A DNA stretch of 64,000 nt from Liolophura sinensis (lineage: Eukaryota; Mollusca; Polyplacophora; Chitonida; Chitonidae): the NCBI RefSeq assembly GCF_032854445.1, contig NC_088299.1:18841608-18905607 (forward strand). Direction: 5' to 3'. The notes beneath the pieces were generated by a model. It made no database searches, was not told the origin of the DNA, and worked only from the letters and a program-made list of their open reading frames with translations. Both the position numbers and the translations under genes were made by a program. The first letter of the stretch is position 1; each line of letters begins with the position of its first letter. Below are positions 11,801 to 27,330 of this stretch, in pieces.

Positions 11801-12339
11801 GATATTTGGTTGCTAAATATAGCTTATGATTTTGTGGATTGTAGGTGCTGATATTCTACGCGGTGTATGACTTGTTTCTCCTAAGTGCCGGCATTCTGAC
11901 CGCCGTCCGAGCTGGCCAGGTCTACACAGTTCTCATATTTCTCACAGGGTATAACTTATACCAATCTATAGCAGCCGCCGCAGTGAGTACGATATGCCAT
12001 AGCTCAGTAGGTACACGTCTCTTATGTACACAGACGTTTTCAAACCCCGTTTGTAACGCTAGCTGAAGAAGTTGTGTCAACATTGATATTACTGAGACCA
12101 AAATATTGACCTCCCTTTTATAACTGAAAAGAAAATTTATACATTTAATGCTGTTCGTGAAATTTACATTTGTGTTGTTGCGTTATTTTCAGTTTTTTGT
12201 GCTGGCAGCCTTCGTCGTTTTCGTCATCGACACCATTTTGTCGTTCTCAGCATGGCGGGCGTCCTCTGCTCAGACACAATCTTCTTCTACACATACAACA
12301 GCAACGACCACAAGTAAAACCACTGTAGTCGTCTCTTGA
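5809..12339 (+). CDS. MARVEL-domain four-helix membrane protein (CMTM/MAL-like)
   Basis: Four coding exons: 5809-5862, 10351-10518, 11845-11982 and 12193-12339 (TGA). All introns are GT-AG and phase 0, giving 168 aa. Exon 1 encodes MPTSYISTVPGLLKIIEA; 'PGLLKIIE' is the usual N-terminal MARVEL motif before helix 1. Helices lie at about residues 12-31, 44-64, 68-92 and 121-140. 'GGGWTQFV' before helix 2 is also typical. The C-terminus is a Ser/Thr-rich tail. MARVEL proteins (CMTM, MAL, plasmolipin) sit in plasma and vesicle membranes and help membrane apposition and cargo sorting; which subfamily this is cannot be settled here. ATG 5809 is the first ATG after an in-frame stop at 5737. Odd: intron 1 (4.5 kb) holds a fold-back element and two arrays, and the exon 3 acceptor lies inside a minisatellite. 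Confidence 0.88.
7450..7776. repeat. 42-bp tandem repeat, about 8 copies
   Basis: Seven clear copies plus a worn first one. The unit contains 'TACAGCCATGCAGTGAAG' followed by 'TATTACGATTTCAATCTGAC'. The central copies are nearly identical and the outer ones diverge. It lies in intron 1 of the MARVEL gene. Confidence 0.9.
7808..7906 (-). mobile_element. SINE, 3' portion
   Basis: Plus strand shows the (ATTT)n edge, 'GTGGTTTTACGCCGTACTCA' and the 'ACGGCGGCTAGCATTATGG' block, so the copy is on the minus strand. It stops at 'GGAAACCGGGCA' and lacks the tRNA-like head. It lies in MARVEL intron 1. Confidence 0.82.
8329..8929. mobile_element. Fold-back element (long inverted repeats, about 600 bp)
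   Basis: Left arm 8329-8484 and right arm 8782-8929 are reverse complements with scattered mismatches. Shared blocks include 'GTAGCCCTGG' (8341) against 'CCAGGGCTAC' (8910) and 'TCGACTACTAACCTCC' (8436) against 'GGAGGTTAGTAATCGA' (8814). Nested inside is a perfect 22-bp inverted pair at 8669-8690 and 8724-8745. There is no transposase-like open frame, so a non-autonomous DNA transposon of fold-back or MITE type is the simplest reading. Clear target-site duplications were not found by eye. It lies in MARVEL intron 1. Confidence 0.75.
9415..10260. repeat. 22-bp minisatellite, two blocks with duplicated flank
   Basis: The unit is about 22 bp around 'ACCGTTTGTCAATATCCCAT'. A short block (9415-9536) and a longer one (9640-10200) are each followed by the same non-repeat flank: 'GTAGGCCACTTTCTCC' at 9537 and 'GTAGGCCATTTTCTCA' at 10201, both running on to 'AATATCCCATGTGTG'. 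Array plus flank therefore duplicated as a unit. It ends about 90 bp before the exon 2 acceptor of the MARVEL gene. Confidence 0.88.
10825..10863. repeat. Poly-C and CA-type simple repeat
   Basis: A run of about ten C residues is followed by a broken (CA)n stretch, inside MARVEL intron 2. Confidence 0.85.
10893..11855 (+). repeat. ~52-bp minisatellite spanning a splice acceptor
   Basis: About 19 copies of a 50-53-bp unit containing 'TTTTGTGGATTGTAG' + 'GTGCTGATATTT' + 'GGTTGCTGAAGTCTGTAGC'. The last copy runs into MARVEL exon 3: the acceptor TAG at 11842-11844 and the exon's first bases GTGCTGATATT (codons V-L-I-F) are repeat sequence. Every unit thus carries an AG acceptor-like end and a CTGAT branch-point-like motif (CTRAY). 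See findings. Confidence 0.9.
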
Positions 12340-13160
12340 TTGGCTGTCGTCTTCTCAATAACCACTATATTCTGATGACTGACATTTGGAGCGAGAATAC
12401 TGTCTGAGTAAGATAGAATAATCCAACGCGGTGAATACCTGCGTACTACATCCTACTGGGAAAAAAGTAATAGCTATTGGCATAAATGTATGTCTATGCG
12501 TTTTCATAGTCCAGTTTTTTTTATAGATATGACTAATACGTAGTAAGATTTCCTAAGCATCCTTTCTGTAGAACATTTGTAAGGATGTCACACTGGGAAA
12601 ACATGAATACTGTTGGGTAGTTTATTATTTTATTCACCAGTTATTCTATTATATGTGATGAAATCTACCAGTTAGTGGCAGTACGTGGAGGATTTCCTCT
12701 CCGTGTCGAATGTTTCTGAAATGGGTCCGGATGTGTGAGGTCAGGTGTCACTTTCATTAAACTGCGTATGTCATATTTGTCGAAACTTTTTTCGTAAAAG
12801 ACGTTGCCTGGGTTATATTGCCATAAGGCGACGTCATTTACGAGAAAAGTTACGAAAAATTGATTAACGAAGTTTTGTAAAAGTGGCCCGTGGACGATTA
12901 AAGCAGTTTTACAGTCCAGGAGAAATTGCTTTGGTGCGTGTATGTATGTAATGGTATCCTTTTATAATGCTCTAAGTAAAGGCTTTAGTAATGTACATGT
13001 GTTATGTTTGACTGGATTAAACTTGCTGTATGAAGAGGGTTATTATAGCTGTGTACACGTTATTTTTGGCAGAACTGAACACCATGCCATACCGCTACAG
13101 CGTACACGTGCATATTAGATTACTGTCAAAATAACAATGATAGGTTACAGACTGCCACTT
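12340..13160 (+). other. 3' flank, probably 3' UTR, of the MARVEL gene
   Basis: AT-rich sequence directly after the MARVEL stop codon with no supported coding region. The first clear AATAAA downstream is at 14702-14707, so the 3' UTR could be long; this cannot be decided without transcripts. Confidence 0.4.
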
Positions 13161-13162
13161 TA

Positions 13163-13340
13163 GCACTAAAGTTGACAATTATAAGACTGGTCTGGTGGAA
13201 AAATTGTATATTTATCACTGAGGTGATAATCTAGGTAAAACATTTACTCTGCTGAAGGTGATAGCTAATCACCGCCACGTCACTGATCATAAGTATACAG
13301 TTTTTCCAGTAGGCCAGTCTTCTAACTGTCAATTTTACTG
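13163..13340. mobile_element. MITE-like palindromic element, about 178 bp
   Basis: 13163-13214 and 13289-13340 are imperfect inverted repeats of about 50 bp. The shared core is 'AAGACTGG' and 'TGGAAAAA' followed by 'TGTATA', with a matching 'TTGACA' near each outer end. Part of the middle also pairs ('GAGGTGATAA' with 'TTAGCTATCACC'). Size and structure fit a small non-autonomous DNA transposon. Family unknown. Confidence 0.65.
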
Positions 13341-16300
13341 TCAAGAAATGAATTTTAAGGGATCGTTAATCTATGAATAATTCATTCTCTGTCCAGTACA
13401 AGTTTACACCTGTTCCACCATGTACTTATTTTCTTATTATCCTTGTATATCTATTTTCCCCTATATTCATGGATTTCTTACAGTATTGGAGTAACAGTGC
13501 TTGGTTGGTATACCTGCCAATAAGAAGCGACATCAAACGCGAAGTAAAGAAAGTAAAAGTTTAAACCCATTTCTCTACACAGAAGAATTAAGTTCTATAG
13601 TAAAACAAAAAGTTTTAAGGGAAGGTTTCAATCTTTACGTCTACTGACTTTTGATGACACGTTTTATTATCGTCTTTATGTTCATCCGTCTGTCCGTTTG
13701 TTTGTCCGTTATGAAATATGTTGATGGGGAATTTATCTATGTGTTTAAATGCTGGGAAACCTTAATATTTGTTGAGTTGGAAGTCAAATGAAAAATGACC
13801 TTTCATAGTCATTCCCCTCAAGTTGAATATTTCACTTGATTTTACGACAGACGAAGAAGCCGAGCTCCGTTCAGGTTAGTTAATGTAACGATTCTGCTTG
13901 ATAGTTAGTGAGGAAGCAAAGAATTTGCTTTCAGAAAAGATTTCAGAATCATCATGTCTCTATACTTTCAGTCTGGACCAATCTAATCGAAATTTTATTC
14001 ATGGATTAACTGGCGAGTATGCCACACATCCTATCGTCAACTACTGTACAAATTTCAACAAACCCAACCGTAACCGTTTCATATTGGGAGGAGCGCCACC
14101 TACTTTCTCAACGTCATTTTGGGATCAGTGCCGCCTACTTTCTCAAGGTCATATTTGATAGTTAAAACAGTTTCTAAAACTATTGTGTCATTACGTTTAT
14201 CTACTTTAATTTGTGATTACATATAGCTTTATTGCTGGAAGCTACGAGGTTAAGGCGATTTGCTCTTCTCTGCTCTGTTTGTATCACACTTTATGTATGT
14301 ACAGATGCATGTTGGGAAGCCAGTGTTTCCTGTTGTGTCTTTCTTCCTATCCAGACATTTTATTATGTGTATGTCTGTTACCAGTATACATGTTTCTATA
14401 TTTGCATTTGTATCTTTTATTATAATTTTGATATAGTTTTGTACGCCATAAACGTTTGTATTTTTTGTATAATTTCACCGAATGTTTAGAATAGTTGCCT
14501 GTATTCTTGTATTAGGTAGTACAGGTATACTCCGTTAATTGTTAACTGTTGTATGCAGAATATGTTAATTAGATAGATTACACCTAACACGCTACAGTAT
14601 GCTCATGTTCAAACAAAGTAGTATTTTATATTGTTATATTATTGGATGAAATTTATCCTCCAATAAGATTTCTAACATTATCACATATAAATAACACATG
14701 AAATAAAAGTCTTTACTAAAAATGTTATCTATGATTTTCTTAGAAGCAAAGTCAAACATCAGGCAAACCGTATGCCGCGGAGCTACACAGACATCACGTT
14801 CCGATTCCAGACCTTAGCCATCGCAGTCGTAGGTAAAGGAAGAATTTTAAATGTGGGCGCTGAAAAATGGCTAAAATATCCTCAATGTTCCCTCCTCCAT
14901 TGGTCAAGAATGCAGTAATTGTTTGGACCAACAACAATACCATTGAATTTACAAGAACATAGGCCAAACCCAAAATGCACATGACCTCTGCTTAAGTAAA
15001 TGTTGGCGTAACGTATTGCCAGGTAGCGCCCAGCCCAAATTATTCGTCAAAAGTCGTTGGCCCACATCATGGCTAAATTCACAAGAGGATAGACCATTGT
15101 CTGTATGCTATATATTCTTGAGTTTTTACGTCGTGCATAAAATTTTTTCAATCATATGACGACTAGGAGTTATGTGTGTATATGAACTGTGACAGGGAGA
15201 GTCCATGCCGCCAGTGTGCTGCCGCTATTGAAGTGTCATGCCGAAGACACCAGACGTGACATTTACCCTTGTCACACTATACTGGCACCGGCCCAACCAG
15301 TCCTGCTTCATTGTTCTAAACTCTCAGTGCTGAACACCAAGCGACGCAGCAACAAATGCATGTACCATTTTATAAATGTTTGAAATCATCCGACACGGTC
15401 ATGATCACATATCTCCCGACTTGGAGGCGGAGGACCTAACTGAAGCGGTTGCATGTATCAATGACCGACTGCATGATACCATGTCACAGAGGGTTGTGTC
15501 TGATTCGGCTAAACCCGGGATTTGGACTCTATATTCATCGTGTTGAATGAGATCACTACATTAGATATCAGAACAGTTGCAATCAAAGCGATACTGAGAC
15601 ACATATTTTGATAATCGAAAACTTATATACCGCAAATGTTGACAGATTTCATTGCTTCTGTTAAGAATTGCTTACATGTACAATAGGGGTTATTTTCATC
15701 GGTGGAGGGAAATTTACTAGACACAAAGATTCTATGAGCACGGGAAGCGGGGGAGTTTGTTGACTTTACAGTTTGTACCACACATCTAACTGACATCTGC
15801 ACTCGTCAGGAATGTGACATAAGCCATGTTGCAAAAAACCTAAATTATATTCCTGGTTGAAATGCAACGTCGCAAGCATGTAGCATCGGGTGGGTGTCCC
15901 GCGGTACAATACTGGTATGAACAATGGCTATAAGCTGTTTAAGTTTTAAATGTATTATTCTGTTAGAAGCAATAGCTGAAAAAAAAAATCTCGCATTACT
16001 GTCTATAGTACAGCTAAAAAAAATGTCCATAAACTAATTCTTTTTAATTTCCCTACATCCTTGTATATAACTTACAAGATTTACCTATCAACATCGCCAT
16101 GTAATACAGATTCTGGATAATATGATGCGATTAGCAAGGTTTCAGGACTTAGCGCATAGTTTTCTTTTGCAGTAGAAGTTGCCTTTGCGCGATAAGGCGC
16201 AGTATTTCCCATGAGTAGATGCTGTTAAAAGCTGTTACCTCACTTTGTCGCCCAGTACACGCGATGATTTCACGGGAAACCACGAAGTAGGCCGAAAACT

Positions 16301-16480
16301 TAGCGAAGCTGGTTGTGTCTCCGCTGACCTACTTTAGGCTGTCCGCGTCAGTCAGTTGTCACCATCAATCTCGTGCAGGCATTAATGCAGATATGGAGTG
16401 AACTTTGAAATGCTGATTGCTGTTGTTTCGTGTAAAGGTGATATATTAGGACGAGGTGTGTTATGTAGCATTTTGAAGCC
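13341..16480. other. Intergenic region between MARVEL and esterase genes
   Basis: AT-rich, with an AATAAA at 14702-14707 that could end the MARVEL transcript. A short open stretch 14775-14836 (MPRSYTDITFRFQTLAIAVV) ends at a GTAAAG donor-like site, but no partner exon was found. A dispersed repeat lies at 15189-15430. No gene is supported. Confidence 0.5.
15189..15430 (+). repeat. Dispersed repeat copy (second repeat family)
   Basis: Homologous, in opposite orientation, to 17135-17330. Shared landmarks are 'CACACTATACTGGCACCGG' (15272) with 'TCACATTATACTGATACCG' in the other copy, then 'CTCAGTGCTG', 'CAACAA' and a closing 'CTCCCGAC'. Such elements are common in bivalve sequences as far as I recall. 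The class is not established; a B-box-like 'GGTTTGATCC' in the other copy hints at a tRNA-related SINE. Confidence 0.65.
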
Positions 16481-21844
<5,364 letters not shown>

Positions 21845-21911
21845 TAGTGTCAGATAAAAATGTTTTAATATATTTTGGCGTGTGTTGGCTGGACGTGCTG
21901 CAATAACCTTT

Positions 21912-21917
21912 ATTAAA
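21912..21917 (+). terminator. Probable polyadenylation signal of the esterase gene
   Basis: ATTAAA, the commonest variant of AATAAA, lies 68 bp after the esterase stop codon. No canonical AATAAA is nearer. Confidence 0.45.
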
Positions 21918-22240
21918 AGAAAACACAATGTATTTTATTGTTGCTTAAAGCCATACAAAAAATATCACTTCATATACAATGACGATCATTTCCATGGTTG
22001 GATAAAACTGAAGTGCCCCCAACCACTGACGAATTACTGACAAACTTTACCATGTCTGATGTTTAGATATGCACACCATATGGTGGAAGAGAAGACTTCA
22101 ACTAATTAAGACTGCGCAAACTCTACAGCGTTGTCGACCGTTAATTATCTGTGGCAAGCAACTCTACTCAACTCTAGCAAGTCGCTTTGAAACTCGGCGG
22201 GTTGTTGGGTACTTCTATTGGTCAATTTTTTACATTTTTA

Positions 22241-22445
22241 CATGAAGTGTGTTTATTTCATTGGTGTTAACGCAGTACTAAAGAATGTCTCACTTATATG
22301 ACGGCGGCCAGCATTGTAGTGGAAGTAAAAAACCGAGCATAGCCTGGGGGAAACCCACGACCATCCGCAGACTGCTGGCAAACCTTCCCATGTCCGGCCG
22401 GAGTGGAAGCCATCATGAGCTGTCTAACGAAGGATTTGCATGTAC
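22241..22445 (-). mobile_element. SINE, nearly complete body
   Basis: The plus strand shows, in order, the tail ('TTGGTGTTAACGCAGTACTA'), 'GACGGCGGCCAGCATTGTAG', 'CCCACGACCATCCGCAGACT' and the 'GGAAGCCATCATGAGCTG' block near the B-box. The tRNA-like 5' end is lost or too worn to see. It lies downstream of the esterase. Confidence 0.85.
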
Positions 22446-22629
22446 AACCTCTACTTTTTGCACGCTGTCGCGGTTCTATTTTATTGCAACTTAACTTCGC
22501 TTCTACTTTAACTTCGTTGAACATAGTCAAATTCATTTAATTATCAGAATGTTTTGCCATCAGATAAGCCTAGTGATATTTTGTCAGAGTATTTAGCGAT
22601 AAATACACAAGGATGCTAATGTATTTCAC

Positions 22630-23365
22630 TTTCACCAAAATACAGGTGTCTGCAATAATCACATTATATTGCGCTGTCAAAATACGTGTGTCTGCAATGG
22701 TCACATCATATAGCTCTCTCAAAATACACATACCTCCAATAGTCACATCATATTGCGCTGTCAAAATACACATGCCTGCAATAGCCACATCATATTTCAT
22801 TGTCAATTTACAAGTATCTGCAATAGTTACATCATACTGCGCTGTCAAAATACGAGTGTCTGCAATAGTTACATGATATTGCGCTGTCAAAATATAAGTG
22901 TCTGAAATAGACACACCATATTGGGCTGTGATAATACAAGTGTCTGAAATAGACACATCATATTGCGCTGTCAAAATACAAGTGTCTGAAATAGACGTGC
23001 TGTCAAGATACAAGTGTCTGAAATAGACACATCATATTGCGCTGTCAAAATACAAGTGTCTGAAATAGACACATGATATTGTGCTGTCAAAATACAAGTG
23101 TCTGCAATAGTCACACATGGCAAGCTTTTGCTTTCACCATTCACGTGGCTGCAAAGGTGACATCGCATTGCTCTGTCAAAATACACTTAGCCCCAAAAAT
23201 CATCAAACTGCGATGTCAAAGAACATGTGGCCGAATTAGTCTGTACAAAATGCGCTTCCAGAAAAACATGTATACATTCCTGAACTGGAAACACCATGTT
23301 GCGCTCTCGAAATACACACGACAGAATTATAGTCACAACAAACCGAATGCGCTGTCAAATTCTTT
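22630..23365. repeat. 42-bp minisatellite
   Basis: A 42-bp unit with 'GCGCTGTCAAAATACAAGTG' followed by 'TCTGAAATAGACACATCATA'. There are about 13 good copies to 23120 and increasingly worn ones to 23365. Because the period is 14 codons, open frames arise on both strands (147 codons on minus at 22570-23013). No start or splice context. Confidence 0.9.
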
Positions 23366-23526
23366 TTTTTTTTGAAGGTTCTCTGGGCTTGTTTGCGTTC
23401 CAGTTCTACACAAATATATTTGTCATGTCTGTTCATCTGGAAACAACTCCATGCCACGTTTTGTGAAAGACGCACAGTACAGTCTCTCCCTGGACGTTTA
23501 GATTTAGATGAGTAGCATGTGATAAA

Positions 23527-26500
23527 CCTCTATCTGCCAAATACCTGGGCGGGATCAGCTGTATGTATATTCACTATACATCTATCTGCCAAATACCTAA
23601 GCGGGATGAGTTGTATATATATTCACCATACATTTATCTGGCGAATACCTAGGCGGGATTAACTATGTATATTCACGATATATCTATCTGGCAAATACCA
23701 AAGCGGGATCAGCTGTATGCATATTCACCATGCATCTATCTGCCAAATAACTAGAGGGGAGGGGGGGGGGGGTCAGCTGTATGTATATTCACCATACATC
23801 TATCTGCCAAATACCTAGGCGGGATCAGCTGTATGTATATTCACCATGCATCTCTCTGCCAAATACCTAGACGGGATCAACTGTATGTATATTCACCATA
23901 CATCTATTTGCCAAATACCTAGGCGGGGTGAGCTGTATGTATATTCACCATACATCTATTTGCCAAATAACTAGGGGGGATCAGCTGTATGTATATTCAC
24001 CATGCATCTATCTGTCAAATACCTAGGCGGGATGAGCTGTATGTATATTCACCATACATCTATCTGTCAAATACCTAGGCGGGATGAGCTGTATGTATAT
24101 TCACCATGCATCTCTCTGCCAAATACCTAGGCGGGATCAACTGTATGTATATTCACCATACATCTATTTGCCAAATACCTAGGCGGGATCAGCTGTATGT
24201 ATATTCACCATGCATCTATCTGTCAAATACCTAGGCGGGATGAGCTGTATGTATATTCACCATGCATCTATCTGCCAAATACCTAGGCGGGATCAGCTGT
24301 ATGTATATTCACCATGCATCTATCTGTCAAATACCTAGGCGGGATGAGCTGTATGTATATTCACCATGCATCTATCTGCCAAATACCTAGGCGGGATCAA
24401 CTGTATGTATATTCACCATGCATCTATCTGTCAAATACCTAGGCGGGATGAGCTGTATGTATATTCACCATGCATCTATCTGCCAAATAACTAGGCGGGA
24501 TCAGCTGTATGTATATTCACCATACATCTATTTGCCAAATACCTAGGCGGGATCAGCTGTATGTATATTCACCATGCATCTATCTGGCAAATATCTAAGC
24601 GGGATCAACTGTATGTATATTCACCATGCATCTATCTGGCAAATATCTAAGCGGGATCAACTGTATGTATATTCACCATACATCTATCTGTCAAATATCT
24701 AGGCGGGATCAACTGTATGTATATTCACCATGCATCTATCTGTCAAATACCTAGGCGGGATGAGCTGTATGTATATTCACCATGCATCTATCTGTCAAAT
24801 ACCTAGGCGGGATTAACTATGTATATTCACCATACATCTATTTGCCAAATACCTAGGCGGGATCAGCTGTATGTATATTCACCATGCATCTCTCTGCCAA
24901 ATACCTAGACGGGATCAACTGTATGTATATTCGCCATACATCTATCTGCCAAATACCTAAGCGGGATCAACTGTATGTATATTCACCATGCATCTATCTG
25001 TCAAATACCTAGGCGGGATGAGCTGTATGTATATTCACCATGCATCTATCTGTCAAATACCTAGGCGGGATTAACTATGTATATTCACCATACATCTATT
25101 TGCCAAATACCTAGGCGGGATCAGCTGTATGTATATTCACCATGCATCTATCTGTCAAATACCTAGGCGGGATCAACTGTATGTATATTCACCATACATC
25201 TATCTGCCAAATACCTAGGCGGGATGAGCTGTATGTATATTCACCATACATCTATTTGCCAAATACCTAGGCGGGATCAGCTGTATGTATATTCACCATG
25301 CATCTCTCTGCCAAATACCTAGACGGGATCAACTGTATGTATATTCACCATACATCTATTTGCCAAATACCTAGGCGGGATCAGCTGTATGTATATTCAC
25401 CATGCATCTATCTGTCAAATACCTAGGCGGGATGAGCTGTATGTATATTCACCATACATTTATCTGCCAAATACCTAAGCGGGATGAGCTGTATGTATAT
25501 TCGCCATACATCTATCTGCCAAATACCTAGGCGGGATCAGCTGTATGTATATTCACCATGCATCTATCTGTCAAATACCTAGGCGGGATGAGCTGTATGT
25601 ATATTCACCATACATTTATCTGCCAAATACCTAGGCGGGATCAGCTGTATGTATATTCGCCATACATCTATCTGCCAAATACCTAAGCGGGATCAGCTGT
25701 ATGTATATTCACCATGCATCTCTCTGCCAAATACCTAGGCGGGATCAGCTGTATGTATATTCACCATGCATCTCTCTGCCAAATACCTAGGCGGGATGAG
25801 CTGTATGTATATTCACCATACATCTATTTGCCAAATACCTAGGCGGGATCAGCTGTATGTATATTCACCATGCATCTCTCTGCCAAATACCTAGACGGGA
25901 TCAACTGTATGTATATTCGCCATACATCTATCTGCCAAATACCTAAGCGGGATCAACTGTATGTATATTCACCATGCATCTATCTGTCAAATACCTAGGC
26001 GGGATGAGCTGTATGTATATTCACTATGCATCTATCTGTCAAATACCTAGGCGGGATTAACTATGTATATTCACCATACATCTATTTGCCAAATACCTAG
26101 GCGGGATCAGCTGTATGTATATTCACCATGCATCTATCTGTCAAATACCTAGGCGGGATCAACTGTATGTATATTCACCATACATCTATCTGCCAAATAC
26201 CTAGGCGGGATGAGCTGTATGTATATTCACCATACATCTATTTGCCAAATACCTAGGCGGGATCAGCTGTATGTATATTCACCATGCATCTCTCTGCCAA
26301 ATACCTAGACGGGATCAACTGTATGTATATTCACCATACATCTATTTGCCAAATACCTAGGCGGATCAGCTGTATGTATATTCACCATGCATCTATCTGT
26401 CAAATACCTAGGCGGGATGAGCTGTATGTATATTCACCATACATTTATCTGCCAAATACCTAAGCGGGATGAGCTGTATGTATATTCGCCATACATCTAT

Positions 26501-27330
26501 CTGCCAAATACCTAGGCGGGATCAGCTGTATGTATATTCACCATGCATCTATCTGTCAAATACCTAGGCGGGATGAGCTGTATGTATATTCACCATACAT
26601 TTATCTGCCAAATACCTAGGCGGGATCAGCTGTATGTATATTCGCCATACATCTATCTGCCAAATACCTAAGCGGGATCAGCTGTATGTATATTCACCAT
26701 GCATCTCTCTGCCAAATACCTAGGCGGGATCAGCTGTATGTATATTCACCATGCATCTCTCTGCCAAATACCTAGGCGGGATGAGCTGTATGTATATTCA
26801 CCATACATCTATTTGCCAAATACCTAGGCGGGATCAGCTGTATGTATATTCATTATACATCTATTTGCCAAATAACTAGGCGGGATGAGCTGTATGTATA
26901 TTCACCATACATCTATTTGCCAAATACCTAGGCGGGATCAGCTGTATGTATATTCACCATACATCTATCTGTCAAATACCTAGGCGGGATGAGCTGTATG
27001 TATATTCACCATACATCTATTTGCCAAATACCTAGGCGGGATCAGCTGTATGTATATTCACCATACATCTATCTGCCAAATAACTAGGCGGGATGAGCTG
27101 TATGTATATTCACCATACATCTATTTGCCAAATACCTAGGCGGGATCAGCTGTATGTATATTCATTATACATCTATTTGCCAAATAACTAGGCGGGATGA
27201 GCTGTATGTATATTCACCATACATCTTTTTGCCAAATACCTAAGCGGGATCAGCTGTATGTATATTTACCACGCATCTATCTGTCAAATACGCGGGCCGG
27301 ATGAGCTGTATGTTTATTCATCATACATCT
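23527..27330. repeat. 52-bp minisatellite, 3.8 kb, with higher-order structure
   Basis: About 73 copies of a 52-bp unit: 'ATCTATCTGCCAAATACCTA', 'GGCGGGATCAGCTGTATGTA', 'TATTCACCATAC'. Variants alternate in a fixed order (CATGCATC/CATACATC, TGCC/TGTC, GATCAG/GATGAG/GATCAA). A block of 19 units recurs: the variant 'CTAGACGGGATCAACTGTAT' followed by 'TTCGCCATAC' at 24905 is found again at 25891, an offset of 986 bp (19 x 52 minus a shared 2-bp deletion). Most of the array has stops in all frames. This looks like a local satellite array. Confidence 0.96.

Noticed and set aside
14775-14836. First exon of another gene (MPRSYTDITFRFQTLAIAVV before a GTAAAG donor)
   Set aside because: No partner exon was found downstream and 20 codons give too little evidence.
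23527-27330. CRISPR-like array
   Set aside because: The repeats are contiguous with no unique spacers and the DNA is eukaryotic; this is a satellite array.
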